The notes below the pieces were generated by a model. That model was given only the letters and a program-made list of their open reading frames with translations. It did no database searches and was not told where the DNA came from. Positions 1 through 9,411 of a stretch of DNA of 64,000 bases are shown here, piece by piece; the stretch's first letter is position 1; each line of letters starts with the position of its first letter. The stretch covers positions 186,001 to 250,000 of the forward strand of contig NZ_JAGKSQ010000005.1 of NCBI RefSeq assembly GCF_017939705.1, in the 5' to 3' direction. This DNA comes from Halalkalibacter suaedae (lineage in GTDB: Bacteria; Bacillota; Bacilli; Bacillales; Bacillaceae_D). A program made the translations under genes and the position numbers.

Positions 1-850
1 ACAAATGAGCATTAGTTCGCTCACTTGCTAATGGTTCTTCATAACCAGCATTCACAAACTCTTCAAGTCCTTGAAGCTGCTTTTTTTGAACTGACTCCAC
101 CTCTATAATTAATTGTTTGAAATAGCCCTTCTCTAGTTCACGCACTGATGGGTGATGTGCATCTAATAGAAGTAAGCCTTCTTTCCCAAAAAACCAGTTC
201 ATCAGATACGTGAAGAAATCAACAAAGGTCCTTGCTTCTTTGAGAAATTCGGTTACTTTTTGAACAAGATTATTTGTATATGCTGTTTCAGGTAAGGTCG
301 AAAAAACGTCGTTTAACCATATCTGTATTTCTTTTTGATCAAGTTCAACATTTGAGGCCGATGTTGGACGGGATTTTCCTTCATACATATGCTTCTTCCA
401 AGAAGCAGCCTTCTCTTTATATACAAAACGAATTTCATCTAGATCATGATCTTCGCCAGCAATCCAAAACACAGGTACGACCGGTACCTTTAGTTTCTCT
501 TCTTGCTGTTTAGCAAAAGCCAAGATTGAGATCGCTTTATAGACTGTGTAAAGAGGACCAGTTAACAGACCTGCCTGTTGACCCCCTACTACAACAACCG
601 AATTGGCTTGTTTTAATTTCATTATTTGCTTAGAAGATTGTTCATAATATGGGAGGGATTGATGCACCTCACTAAAATACCGTACTAATGCCTCACGTTG
701 GTACTCCCTACCATATAAATCATCAACTCTTTTTTTAAAACTATGTTGTTCACCTATAGAGTAATCAAAAAAAGACAACGTCTCTTTTTTGCCATTTATG
801 TAATCATTTATAAACCCGTTTGTTGAAAGGTCTATTTCTCTAACTTCCAT
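1..850 (-). CDS. bshC: Bacillithiol biosynthesis cysteine-adding enzyme BshC (3' part outside window)
   Basis: This is the N-terminal 283 residues of a protein that is normally about 540 residues; the rest lies left of the window. The frame is open from the edge to an ATG at 850, which has a GAAAGGG ribosome site upstream. Motifs typical of BshC are GGQQAGLLTGPL (residues 89-100) and WIAGEDHDLDEI (129-140). The family is credited with adding cysteine to glucosaminyl-malate, the last step in making bacillithiol, the low-molecular-weight thiol of Firmicutes, in the cytoplasm. It follows panE and a DUF3397 gene on the same strand, as in the ylbQ-yllA region of B. subtilis, where mraZ would come next. 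Confidence 0.93.
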   Translation of the reverse strand, partial: MEVREIDLSTNGFINDYINGKKETLSFFDYSIGEQHSFKKRVDDLYGREYQREALVRYFSEVHQSLPYYEQSSKQIMKLKQANSVVVVGGQQAGLLTGPLYTVYKAISILAFAKQQEEKLKVPVVPVFWIAGEDHDLDEIRFVYKEKAASWKKHMYEGKSRPTSASNVELDQKEIQIWLNDVFSTLPETAYTNNLVQKVTEFLKEARTFVDFFTYLMNWFFGKEGLLLLDAHHPSVRELEKGYFKQLIIEVESVQKKQLQGLEEFVNAGYEEPLASERTNAHL

Positions 851-933
851 ATGTGTAGACGCCCTTTCGTGTTACTAAATTCATTATCACTATATCAAAT
901 AAGGGAGAAACGACCAAGTATTTTGAATTCTTT

Positions 934-1323
934 TTAAATAGCTAAGTATTCAAATAGTCGTGATACTAATCCATAACCAACCAAAATTAGATGTAAGCAA
1001 AAAAATATAATAAAATTAAATCGCCAAATACCTTTTACCAATTTACCAGTATGAATATCTCCAGATACATACCAATGTAACCATGTGAAAATCATTGAAA
1101 TAAGAAGGGAAATGGCTATTACTACCAACAGAAGAGATTGTTGCCATAATTCATTAATAATAAAATACACAGAAGCCATAAATAAGATTGTGGACCAATC
1201 TGAAGCGAAGCGAACAGATTTGCGCTTATTCTTCGTTCTCTTAACCTTAACAATGTATAAAAGATACCATCCGAACAGTGGGAAGGTAACCACTGTTGCA
1301 ATAAACCAAGTGAATATGGACAT
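934..1323 (-). CDS. DUF3397 family small membrane protein
   Basis: This 129-residue protein is mostly hydrophobic, with about four predicted membrane helices (near residues 3-25, 44-58, 62-80 and 95-118) separated by short basic loops such as KVKRTKNKRK. It resembles the DUF3397 proteins found between panE and bshC in Bacillaceae; no function is established. The ATG at 1323 has its SD (AGGGGG) inside the last codons of panE, and the two genes are 3 bp apart, so they are probably translated from one mRNA. No catalytic motif is visible. Confidence 0.75.
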   Translation of the reverse strand: MSIFTWFIATVVTFPLFGWYLLYIVKVKRTKNKRKSVRFASDWSTILFMASVYFIINELWQQSLLLVVIAISLLISMIFTWLHWYVSGDIHTGKLVKGIWRFNFIIFFCLHLILVGYGLVSRLFEYLAI

Positions 1324-1326
1324 ATT

Positions 1327-2226
1327 TTACCCCCTATGACATTCTCTAGCCTTGATTCCTTCATATAAGAAATTAATGACAGGAACAGAGCGGTTTAATC
1401 GAGTTGCCCGTTTCTTTAGAGCACCGACAATGCCTTCAATCTCTGTTTTCCTATTCATTTCTAAATCAATATACATAGATGAATAGTTTTCAGCAGTATT
1501 ATGGCATACTTGCTGCAAATACTTCCACAATTCATCTCTCTCATCTTGACGATCTAGCACCAAAATGACCTCTTCAAAAATGATTCTTACCATTTTTTGA
1601 TAATGCTCTAAAAGTAGTTCACCGTTTTTTAAATTAAAAGCTGCTGTCATCGGATTAACACATAAATTAACGATCCATTTTTTTTCGAGTAGGGAATACC
1701 AATTTTCATCTTCGATAAAAGGAAAACTAGCTGAGGTTTGGATCTTACGTACCATTCCTCTACCTTCAAGGTAATATCCCCATTTAATTTGACCTAGTCC
1801 TGTATGGTGAACAGTGAAATCATTTTTTCTTAATGCACCATGCTCAACAATTCCAATACCAATTTCTTGAATCGACAAGCCTGAAACAAGGTCAATATGT
1901 CCCATACCATTTTGTAAAAATAGAATCGATGTTATTGATAATTTTAATTCACTAATATATGTAAGGACATTTTCTATATCATAGGATTTCACAGCTAAAA
2001 TCATTAGATCGATTGTTTCTCCACCCACAAGAGTTCGCAAAGGCCTTGCGTCTACTTTAATTTGGTCCCTTGTTTGGTCGTGCTTTATTATTTGCAGATC
2101 CTGTTTCATTAACTCACTCGCTTGACGTTGACTATTAGTCAGAAGAGTTGTCTCAAAACCATTTTTAGTTAAATAGTATGTGAGCAACATTCCAATTGCA
2201 CCAGCACCAACAATCGTTACTCTCAT
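1327..2226 (-). CDS. panE: 2-dehydropantoate 2-reductase (ketopantoate reductase)
   Basis: The enzyme reduces ketopantoate to pantoate with NADPH in pantothenate and coenzyme A synthesis in the cytoplasm. The N-terminus MRVTIVGAGAIG carries the dinucleotide-binding GAGAIG motif (residues 7-12). The central stretch with VKSYD and LQNGMGH, and a helical C-terminal domain with KKWIVNLCVNP, fit the ApbA/PanE family. Length is 299 residues, normal for the family. The chosen ATG at 2226 has the SD AAGGGGAG; an ATG eight codons upstream is less likely. It matches ylbQ of B. subtilis. The bacterium may have more than one panE, so its share of the pathway is inferred. Confidence 0.9.
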   Translation of the reverse strand: MRVTIVGAGAIGMLLTYYLTKNGFETTLLTNSQRQASELMKQDLQIIKHDQTRDQIKVDARPLRTLVGGETIDLMILAVKSYDIENVLTYISELKLSITSILFLQNGMGHIDLVSGLSIQEIGIGIVEHGALRKNDFTVHHTGLGQIKWGYYLEGRGMVRKIQTSASFPFIEDENWYSLLEKKWIVNLCVNPMTAAFNLKNGELLLEHYQKMVRIIFEEVILVLDRQDERDELWKYLQQVCHNTAENYSSMYIDLEMNRKTEIEGIVGALKKRATRLNRSVPVINFLYEGIKARECHRG

Positions 2227-2396
2227 ATCAATCTCCCCTTTTATTACCATATGAAAATTGTACCATATTCCTACATATTCGAATAAATTTAATTAATAAT
2301 TATTCGATTTTAATGTTTTCTTTAATAGATACAGTGGTAGGAGATATGTTTTTCTATTTGGAAAGTGAGATTTTTTTGTGGATAACTCAAACGACA

Positions 2397-2442
2397 AGAG
2401 ACCACTGAACAAGGTACGGATACACCTTTTTCAGTGGTCTCT
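2397..2442 (-). terminator. Hairpin after gerR, likely terminator
   Basis: A perfect 12-bp inverted repeat (AGAGACCACTGA and its complement) encloses about 22 nt that contain a smaller AAGGT/ACCTT repeat. It lies just past the gerR stop codon. The T-run on the minus strand is poor, so termination efficiency is uncertain. Confidence 0.6.
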
Positions 2443-2462
2443 AGATATTAGTCAAGATCTTA

Positions 2463-3062
2463 TTACGCTTCTTTACTCGTTTCAAATAAAGAAAGTTTTC
2501 TAGCTCTGTCCATAATCGATAATAAGGACCGGTAATCCTCAGCCATAATTCGCTTTTCTTGTTCTGCTTTGTCCAGTTCAGCCTTTAATTTTTCATTTTC
2601 TTTTTTCAGTTCATCGTAAGCGGTTTGGGCTACTTGAGCTTTACGATCTTCCTCGTAATTGGCTAAAAAGGTTAATACCTTTTCCATTGTTAGTGTAGCA
2701 TCATGATTAGTCTCAACTGGCTCTTGTTTTTTTTCTAAAGCTATTTCTGGTGGTTGGACAGCTACATTTACCTGAGTTAATTCTTCTGAGACCTCTTCAT
2801 TCATGGATTGTTCTTCTTGTTCACCCTGTGCTTTCTTGCCTTTGGATCTTTGTTTTTTAGCAAGTGCAATTGCAGCTTCATATTTTTTTCTTATTGCTGA
2901 ATTCCAGCGAAATCCACACGCTGCACTTGTTCTTGATAGCCTTTCCCCTACTTCCTCAAATGCAGATAATTGAGTACTTCCCTCACGGATATGTCTTAAC
3001 ACAACTTCTGCAAGAATCAAATCTTCATCAGTATTCCATGCGTCCTGACGAATGGTTGTCAT
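2463..3062 (-). CDS. gerR: RsfA/GerR-family sporulation transcription regulator
   Basis: This 199-residue protein has an N-terminal Myb/SANT-like DNA-binding region (residues 1-65, with [17 protein letters not shown] and [17 protein letters not shown]), an acidic linker, and a C-terminal coiled coil (about 150-180, [18 protein letters not shown]). This is the layout of the RsfA family, which includes GerR (YlbO). In B. subtilis that protein is made under sigma-E and tunes mother-cell genes during sporulation. The position between rpmF and panE matches ylbO. The ATG at 3062 has an AAAGGAGAG SD. Orthology to GerR rather than RsfA rests on synteny. Confidence 0.85.
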   Translation of the reverse strand: MTTIRQDAWNTDEDLILAEVVLRHIREGSTQLSAFEEVGERLSRTSAACGFRWNSAIRKKYEAAIALAKKQRSKGKKAQGEQEEQSMNEEVSEELTQVNVAVQPPEIALEKKQEPVETNHDATLTMEKVLTFLANYEEDRKAQVAQTAYDELKKENEKLKAELDKAEQEKRIMAEDYRSLLSIMDRARKLSLFETSKEA

Positions 3063-3381
3063 AGAAACACTCTCCTTTAAATCTCATTTATTCTATACGT
3101 ATGCATCTACTAGAGTAGAAAGACGCATTAGCTGAAAAAAAAAGATAAATTCTAGTATAAATTATTACCTATTTTCACAGATGTATTCGAAAGGAGTAAT
3201 ATTCTTTCTAGCAGATAGAGGAGAAGCGACTTTTGAGTAATGCAAGTCGTGGAGCCATCTCTGCTTCCTCTAATCTGTTAAAGGAGATTTTCAGCGAGTT
3301 TGACTTTACTAGTGTAGGAGTTGTATTGTTTTTTTCTATCGGGGAGTACCTAAGCATCGATTAGTGGATTGTTCCTATATA
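3063..3381. other. Gene-free region with a strong imperfect hairpin (3212-3277)
   Basis: Between gerR and the rpmF terminator there is no clearly supported gene. The main feature is a hairpin: arms 3212-3227 and 3263-3277 pair over about 15 bp with one bulge, and an inner 6-bp helix (CGACTT/AAGTCG) closes an 11-nt loop. It has no T-run in either direction, so it does not look like a terminator. The promoter of gerR must also lie here; no convincing sigma-A or sigma-E site was picked by eye. Confidence 0.5.
3208..3357 (-). CDS. Possible 49-residue small protein, weak evidence
   Basis: An open frame runs from an ATG at 3357 to a TAG ending at 3208. The predicted product has 49 residues, begins MLRYSPIEKN and includes ISFNRLEEAEMAPRLALLK, with no membrane segment or recognised motif. 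The nearest SD-like sequence, GGA, is about 17 nt upstream, too far for a normal start. The frame begins about 25 bp after the rpmF terminator, leaving little room for a promoter. It overlaps a strong hairpin (3212-3277). It may be a chance ORF, a decayed gene, or part of a structured RNA. Confidence 0.2.
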   Translation of the reverse strand: MLRYSPIEKNNTTPTLVKSNSLKISFNRLEEAEMAPRLALLKSRFSSIC

Positions 3382-3416
3382 AAACAAAAAAGACGAAGAG
3401 GAGAATCCTCTTCGTC
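3382..3416 (-). terminator. Rho-independent terminator of ylbN-rpmF
   Basis: A perfect 11-bp stem (GACGAAGAGGA) with a 3-nt loop is followed, in the minus direction, by TTTTTTGTTTT. It lies a few bases past the rpmF stop codon. Confidence 0.92.
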
Positions 3417-3423
3417 AATTACT

Positions 3424-3597
3424 TTACTTGCTTACTACATCTTGGCCTTTATACGTGCCACACTCTTTACAAATACGGTGAGATAGTTTCAATTCCCCAC
3501 ACTCAGGGCATTTAACCATACCAGGTACTGCTAATTTGTAGTGAGTACGACGCTTAGCTTTGCGAGTTTTAGATGTTCTTCTAAAAGGTACTGCCAT
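3424..3597 (-). CDS. rpmF: 50S ribosomal protein L32
   Basis: A 57-residue basic protein beginning [17 protein letters not shown], the invariant start of L32, followed by a zinc-ribbon with two CxxC pairs (CPEC and CKEC). It is part of the large ribosomal subunit. Two adjacent ATGs (3600 and 3597) follow a strong AAGGAGGTGG site; the second gives the conserved N-terminus and the better spacing. It lies downstream of ylbN, the usual rpmF partner, and upstream of a strong terminator. All four cysteines are present, so this is the zinc-binding form. Confidence 0.97.
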   Translation of the reverse strand: MAVPFRRTSKTRKAKRRTHYKLAVPGMVKCPECGELKLSHRICKECGTYKGQDVVSK

Positions 3598-3694
3598 CAT
3601 TCCCACCTCCTTACAAAATCTAGTCATCCCAACAGCTTAAAGCTCGTTGGCTTTATGAAATGAAGGTCCGACCGTTGTCGTTGCTTCGATTTTC

Positions 3695-4210
3695 CTACTC
3701 TTTTTCAAAGAATTTTGCTAAATCAGCGAGCCTAGGATCAATTCGCTTCTTTTGGTTCTCTTCTGTTAGAAGTTCCCAATCTTTCCCAGTAGGCGGAGCA
3801 AGACGTTCCGACCCATCATCTGCAAAAACTTGCATTGGAATTTCAAGTAAAACTCGTTCCTCAATCGCGGGGATTAAATCTATCATCTCTCCTTCAAAGA
3901 AATGAATATCATCACGATCGACATCTGCTGTAACATAGTCATTAACTGGATGAAATTGCTCTACTACGTTTAAGTTGATCGGAAAATTAACATCAGCCAG
4001 TGTCCTAGAACAAGGCAAAATTAATTCACCAGTTATTTTCAACGTAAAAGTCAAAAGAGAACCTCTATATAGGAGATCACCTTGAACACGGATCGGTGAA
4101 ACAGACCTAATTTCTGAGTTCAGCTGTTTGATACTAGTTAGATCAACTGTTTCATCAAATGTAAATGGTTTATGTTTGGCAACGTTAAGTTGCTGTAAGG
4201 ACCATTTCAT
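3695..4210 (-). CDS. ylbN: YceD/DUF177 family protein YlbN
   Basis: A 171-residue protein starting MKWSLQQLN, the conserved start of YlbN/YceD (DUF177). The family is almost always encoded directly upstream of rpmF, and in plants and E. coli has been linked to 23S rRNA accumulation; its role here is inferred from that. Family-like features include the LILPCSRTLADV segment (around residue 80) and the conserved C-terminal WELL...IDPRLADLAKFF. The ATG at 4210 with AGAGGTG upstream is preferred to an in-frame start 20 codons earlier. It forms the first gene of a two-gene unit with rpmF and is divergent from tmcAL. Confidence 0.9.
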   Translation of the reverse strand: MKWSLQQLNVAKHKPFTFDETVDLTSIKQLNSEIRSVSPIRVQGDLLYRGSLLTFTLKITGELILPCSRTLADVNFPINLNVVEQFHPVNDYVTADVDRDDIHFFEGEMIDLIPAIEERVLLEIPMQVFADDGSERLAPPTGKDWELLTEENQKKRIDPRLADLAKFFEKE

Positions 4211-4407
4211 CTTTTTGATCACCTCTAAGACAACAAAATTAAGTATAGCTCTACAGTATTTGAATGTCAACCTTTTTTCTTTACAGTACTTTAAATGCTA
4301 AATCTGTCTTTTTTTATAGACAAGCACTTGTTTAGAGCATGTCGTTTATTGTAGCATGACATACATAAAGAGTAAAGCCAACCGTTCATTTCGAAAGGAT
4401 AGATCAC

Positions 4408-5619
4408 ATGAAAGCCGTAGGAATAGTTGTAGAATATAACCCATTTCATAATGGTCACCACTATCAAGCAAAACAAGCACGTCAAGAGACAGATTCAGAT
4501 GTTGTTATCGCGGTCATGAGTACTTCCTTTTTACAGCGTGGGGAACCTGCAATCGTCTCAAAATGGACTAGAACACAGATGGCTTTGGCTAATGGGATTG
4601 ATATCGTCGTCGAGCTACCATACTTATATGCTACCCAAAAAGCTGAATTATTTGCTGAAGGTGCTGTCAGTATTTTACACGGAATGGGTGTATCAGCATT
4701 GCACTTCGGCAGTGAATCCGGAAAAATTACAGATTTCATAAAGCTTGTTGATACCATGAACGAGCAAGCACCAAAGCTAGATCCCCTCATTCGTCTTTAC
4801 ATGAATCAAGGATTCAGCTACCCAAAGGCATCATCCAAGGCATTTAGCGATCTCAGTCTTGAAACACAAGGGCTTTCATTAACCGAACCAAATAATATTC
4901 TCGGTTTTCATTATGTGAAGACCATTAAAGAAAAATACAAATCAATTCAACCAGAAACAACTTTAAGAATCAAGGCCCATTATCATGAGGAGACCATTTC
5001 GAGTGATTCGATTGCCAGTGCAACAAGTATCCGAAAAGCAATACAGGAAGGAGCAACGATAGAAAACCTTAAGCATGTCATTCCAAAAGAGACATTGGTT
5101 GCTTTAAATGACTATTATTCTTATTATATCAACTTCCATACATGGGATTGCTACTTCCCTCTTCTACAATACAAAATAATGACAAGTACAATTGAACAGT
5201 TACGTCTCATATATGAGTGTGAGGAGGGGTTAGAATATCGAATCAAGGAAACAATCCGTGAAGCTGAATCCTTTTCCGATTGGATGACGAAACTGAAAAC
5301 GAAGCGTTATACATGGACAAGGCTCCAACGCTTAGCCGTTCATATCTTGACTAACACATCAAAAGAAACGATCGCCAATGGATTATCAACAAAATTACCA
5401 TATATTCAGTTACTCGGATTAACAAAGAATGGACAAGCGTATTTGAGTGCATCAAGAAAAATAAGACAGACTGAATTACTCACAAAACGTGCAAAAGCTA
5501 CTGGGATTGTGGCACATCTAGAAGAAAAGGCTACCTCTGTTTACATCCAGCCTCTCCAACCGAAAAAAAGGATAGAAGCATTACGCCAGGAATATCAAGG
5601 ACCTATCATACTTAAGTAA
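4408..5619 (+). CDS. tmcAL: tRNA(Met) cytidine acetate ligase TmcAL (YlbM)
   Basis: The 403-residue protein begins with VGIVVEYNPFHNGHHYQ, containing the HNGH nucleotide-binding signature of the nucleotidyltransferase-like fold. Family members (formerly YlbM) use acetate and ATP to form N4-acetylcytidine at the wobble position of elongator tRNA-Met. Other family blocks are RGEPAIVSKWTRT and ELPYLYATQKAE. The ATG at 4408 has AAAGGAT upstream. It is divergent from ylbN and ends at a strong bidirectional terminator, so it is probably a single-gene transcript, in its usual position next to ylbN. Confidence 0.93.
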   Translation: MKAVGIVVEYNPFHNGHHYQAKQARQETDSDVVIAVMSTSFLQRGEPAIVSKWTRTQMALANGIDIVVELPYLYATQKAELFAEGAVSILHGMGVSALHFGSESGKITDFIKLVDTMNEQAPKLDPLIRLYMNQGFSYPKASSKAFSDLSLETQGLSLTEPNNILGFHYVKTIKEKYKSIQPETTLRIKAHYHEETISSDSIASATSIRKAIQEGATIENLKHVIPKETLVALNDYYSYYINFHTWDCYFPLLQYKIMTSTIEQLRLIYECEEGLEYRIKETIREAESFSDWMTKLKTKRYTWTRLQRLAVHILTNTSKETIANGLSTKLPYIQLLGLTKNGQAYLSASRKIRQTELLTKRAKATGIVAHLEEKATSVYIQPLQPKKRIEALRQEYQGPIILK

Positions 5620-5671
5620 AAAGAGTGTTCTAAAAGGTATAAATTTCAGCCTTTTAAAACACTCTTTTTTT
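5620..5671. terminator. Bidirectional terminator between tmcAL and ylbL
   Basis: A stem of about 17 bp with a small internal mismatch (AAAGAGTGTT and TAAAAGG arms) is followed by TTTTTTT on the plus strand and flanked by A-residues on the other side. It separates two convergent genes. Confidence 0.92.
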
Positions 5672-5679
5672 GATTTACC

Positions 5680-6717
5680 CTATGAAAGAGATTCCAGAAA
5701 ATCAATTGCTTCCTCAAACGTATCAATTGGGATGATTTTCATATCTGTTTTAATATCCTTTGCTGCGGCTAAAGCTTCCTGATAATTGGAATTTTCCGCT
5801 CCCCCTTCGTTTGGTGCAAGAAAATACTCTGCTCCTGCCTTATCTGCCGCGACCACCTTTTGATTTGCTCCACCAATGCGACCAACGACACCCTCTTCAT
5901 TGATGGTACCTGTACCTGCAATCTGATACCCCTTCGTAAGGTCTTCCTCAGTAAGCTGATTGTAAATTTCCAATGAGAACATTAATCCTGCTGAAGGGCC
6001 TCCAATTTGGCTCGTGTTAATACTTACTTCAGGCTCCATCCAGAGTTCTCTGTCAGTGACCGGTGAAGAGATACCAATCCCGACTCTTCCTTCCGGTGCA
6101 CCTAATTGTTCTGGAAAAGGTGTAAAACCAAGGTCATATATCGTGGTTTCTTCCTCTCGCTCAACTGTTAATTGAACAGTGTCCTGTTGACTCATCCCTT
6201 GCAATCGTTCAATTAATTCATCAGCAGTCTTCACATCTACACCATCCACTTGTTTAATACGATCACCTATTTCAAGAACAGAGGCTGCTGGCATCCCTTC
6301 TATTAATGCTGTCACAAGCACTCCATGATATTCATAGTTAATCTCTTTGTCAGCATGCTCGTATGCGACTATCGTTGCGGCTTCCTTAGAGGTCGACATA
6401 GCCATCAACTGACGATGCTGATACTCTTCATCCGTTTCACCATCATATCGAAGTTGCTCTTCTGGATAGATCGACCGATAAGGACTTAGCTTTGCCCATA
6501 AATAAAAGAATAAATTCGCCTTTCCCATCTGAACAGTCGTCAGCATAAACGACCCTTCATCTTCAAATCCATCTTCAACTTTGATAACTTCTTCTAGTAC
6601 CTTTGCTCCTCCAGGTTGGGAGTAATAATAAGGTAATTGATAGAAATGGAGAAATAAAATACAGATAATTAATATGATCCATCTTTTCTTAATATAAGGC
6701 TTAGTGGGCTGTGCCAT
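5680..6717 (-). CDS. ylbL: YlbL, membrane-anchored PDZ and Lon-type (S16) protease
   Basis: 345 residues: an N-terminal membrane anchor (12-29), a PDZ domain (about 125-195, with MPAASVLEIGDRIKQVDG) and a C-terminal Lon-type proteolytic domain. The S16 dyad is visible as Ser242 in GGPSAGLMF and Lys287 in GGANQKVVAADKAGAEYFL. The active site is probably outside the membrane. In B. subtilis YlbL degrades the cell-division inhibitor YneA after DNA damage together with CtpA; the same role here is inferred. Its start overlaps the end of ylbK by 17 bp, indicating co-transcription. Confidence 0.93.
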   Translation of the reverse strand: MAQPTKPYIKKRWIILIICILFLHFYQLPYYYSQPGGAKVLEEVIKVEDGFEDEGSFMLTTVQMGKANLFFYLWAKLSPYRSIYPEEQLRYDGETDEEYQHRQLMAMSTSKEAATIVAYEHADKEINYEYHGVLVTALIEGMPAASVLEIGDRIKQVDGVDVKTADELIERLQGMSQQDTVQLTVEREEETTIYDLGFTPFPEQLGAPEGRVGIGISSPVTDRELWMEPEVSINTSQIGGPSAGLMFSLEIYNQLTEEDLTKGYQIAGTGTINEEGVVGRIGGANQKVVAADKAGAEYFLAPNEGGAENSNYQEALAAAKDIKTDMKIIPIDTFEEAIDFLESLS

Positions 6718-7507
6718 CTTCTTTTCCCCTCCATGTTGCGATTGCAGCTTTGATTTGATCCATTTGATTATTCGCTGCTTCTTCCCCGCATTTAATCAAA
6801 GATTCAACTTCTGTGAATGCAAGCGAACTTGCCTGCTTAACGATTGGTCTTATCATAACAGAACTATTAAATTCTTGATATCGAATCATCTCGCGCGTCA
6901 TAATATCCATACTTTGCATAATCACATCATAAATCGTATGTAAATCTGGTTCTTCTCTGAAGTAAGAGACATCAACAGCAATTGTCACATCTGCTCCCAT
7001 TTGTTTTAAGACACCTACAGGAACACGGTCAATTACTCCCCCGTCCACAAGTAACCGATTATCGACGATCTCAGGTACAAATATTCCCGGTATCGCGATA
7101 CTTGCTCTAACGGCTGTTGCTAGGTCACCCTCTTGAAATACAACCCTTTCTCCCATTTTAATGTCTGTTGCAACAACGGCAACTTTTGGAACTAGCTCTT
7201 CAAGAGATTTTCCTTTTGCGAGCAATCGAATGAGTTCCTTTACTTTTTTTCCCGAAACGAACCCTAGCTTTGGAACAATAAAATCAACAAAATATTTTTT
7301 TCTAAATAACAGTGCAAATTTCTCGAGGTTTTCAGGTGTGTGCCCGACCCCATATAAAGAACCAACTAAAGCCCCCATACTACTCCCCGCAATTAGATCA
7401 ATTGGAATCCCCTCTTTTTCTAAGGCTCTTAATACACCAATATGTGCAAAACCTCTGGCTCCCCCCGATCCTAACGCAAGACCAATTTTCGGACGAGTAC
7501 GATTCAC
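6701..7507 (-). CDS. ylbK: Patatin-like phospholipase family protein YlbK
   Basis: A RssA/NTE-type patatin protein of about 268 residues. The oxyanion glycine loop is GSGGARGF (13-20), the nucleophile elbow is GSSMG (Ser43), and the catalytic aspartate is in LVDGG (Asp155). All three are intact, so a lipid acyl-hydrolase is likely; the substrate is unknown. A GTG at 7507 sits 6 nt after the SD AGGAGAGG; an ATG at 7513 is almost touching that SD, so the GTG is preferred. It overlaps ylbL by 17 bp, as in other Bacillus ylbK-ylbL pairs. Confidence 0.9.
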   Translation of the reverse strand: MNRTRPKIGLALGSGGARGFAHIGVLRALEKEGIPIDLIAGSSMGALVGSLYGVGHTPENLEKFALLFRKKYFVDFIVPKLGFVSGKKVKELIRLLAKGKSLEELVPKVAVVATDIKMGERVVFQEGDLATAVRASIAIPGIFVPEIVDNRLLVDGGVIDRVPVGVLKQMGADVTIAVDVSYFREEPDLHTIYDVIMQSMDIMTREMIRYQEFNSSVMIRPIVKQASSLAFTEVESLIKCGEEAANNQMDQIKAAIATWRGKEDGTAH

Positions 7508-7640
7508 AAACATCCTCTCCTAACCATTTTATGTACTCATAAAATGATATGGTCTATTACGAGCTTGTATACGTATAGTTAATGATAGGACAACTTTCTA
7601 AGCTTGTTTCATTGTGATGTAAAAAGGAGGCTGTAATCTA

Positions 7641-8855
7641 ATGACGTTCTCAACAACCAAGACATTTATCCTAGCCCTAGTAAGCCTTTTGTTAGCTGCC
7701 TCACTGATGATCTTTCCAAAAGAAGCACTTGAAGCATCTATACGAGGAATGCAAATGTGGTGGGAAGTCGTATTTCCTTCGCTTTTACCTTTCTTTATTG
7801 TCTCCGAGCTCTTAATAGGGTTTGGTGTTGTCTCATTAATCGGTGCCCTCTTAGAGCCTTTAATGAGACCCTTATTTCGCGTGCCAGGAGTCGGTGGATT
7901 TGTGTGGGCAATGGGACTTGCTTCAGGATATCCTGCTGGAGCAAAATTGACAGCACGATTACGTCAAGAAAAGAAGCTAACAAAAATAGAAGCAGAGCGG
8001 CTTGTTTCTTTTACGAATTCCTCAAATCCACTTTTCATATTTGGAGCTATTGCTGTCGGCTTTTTTCATGATGCCACTTTAGGTCTTCTCCTTGCACTTT
8101 CACATTATTTTGGCAATATTGTCGTCGGAATCATGATGAGATTTCACGGTTACAACCAAGAAAAAGAAACATCGAACAATGCATCATCTAAAGGACTTAA
8201 ACAAGCTTTTAAATTACTGCATGAAGAACGTATTCGTGATGGAAGGCCGATTGGGCAACTGCTAGGGGACGCTGTCCAGTCATCCGTTCGTACGCTATTA
8301 ATGATTGGCGGTTTCGTTATTTTATTTTCCGTTTTAAACAAGATTTTAAGTTTAATTGGCATAACATCGATCCTAGCTTCTTTCTTTTCTATTATACTTA
8401 CTTTTTTCCAATTACCAAGTGATTTAAGCTTACCCTTAATCTCAGGAATTTTTGAAATCACTCTCGGTGCTCAAATGGCTAGTGAAGTAGACACAACATT
8501 ACTGGAGAAAGTAATTGTAACTAGTTTCTTTCTCGCCTTTAGTGGGTTTTCCGTTCAAGCTCAGGTAGCGAGTATTTTGGCGGAGACCGATATTCGTTTC
8601 AAACCATTTTTCATCGCACGTTTATTTCATGGACTTTTCGCTGCCCTGTTTGCCTTAGTTCTGTGGAAGCCACTCTATTTAAATCAAACAGAAACAACAG
8701 AAACCTGGGGAAGCATGCCCGCTTTTCTAGCAGAAGGATCGAATCATTGGTTATCAACGATTTGGCTGAATCTCGTTGAATTCGGACCTCTTTTCACACT
8801 TGTGATGCTGCTTACCTATCTCTATTTACTAAGTAAACAAATATTAGCAAAATAG
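7641..8855 (+). CDS. ylbJ: Sporulation integral membrane protein YlbJ
   Basis: A 404-residue polytopic protein with about eight to ten membrane helices and two nucleoside-transporter Gate-type domains (for example GLASGYPAGAKLTARL near residue 95 and the GFSVQAQV segment near residue 305). The family is required for full spore formation in B. subtilis, where it is made in the mother cell. The ATG at 7641 follows AAAAGGAGG. It is divergent from ylbK and followed by its own terminator. The transported substrate, if any, is unknown. Confidence 0.9.
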   Translation: MTFSTTKTFILALVSLLLAASLMIFPKEALEASIRGMQMWWEVVFPSLLPFFIVSELLIGFGVVSLIGALLEPLMRPLFRVPGVGGFVWAMGLASGYPAGAKLTARLRQEKKLTKIEAERLVSFTNSSNPLFIFGAIAVGFFHDATLGLLLALSHYFGNIVVGIMMRFHGYNQEKETSNNASSKGLKQAFKLLHEERIRDGRPIGQLLGDAVQSSVRTLLMIGGFVILFSVLNKILSLIGITSILASFFSIILTFFQLPSDLSLPLISGIFEITLGAQMASEVDTTLLEKVIVTSFFLAFSGFSVQAQVASILAETDIRFKPFFIARLFHGLFAALFALVLWKPLYLNQTETTETWGSMPAFLAEGSNHWLSTIWLNLVEFGPLFTLVMLLTYLYLLSKQILAK

Positions 8856-8864
8856 TAAACGAAC

Positions 8865-8913
8865 GAGGCTGTCGGAAAGGATTGGATTATCCTCTTTCAA
8901 CAGCCTCAGAGTT
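8865..8913 (+). terminator. Terminator after ylbJ
   Basis: The GAGGCTGT arm at 8865 pairs with the ACAGCCTC arm ending at 8907, with an inner GAAAGGAT/ATCCTCTTTC helix, followed by AGAGTTTT. It can also serve the convergent coaD gene. Confidence 0.85.
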
Positions 8914-8916
8914 TTA

Positions 8917-9411
<495 letters not shown>

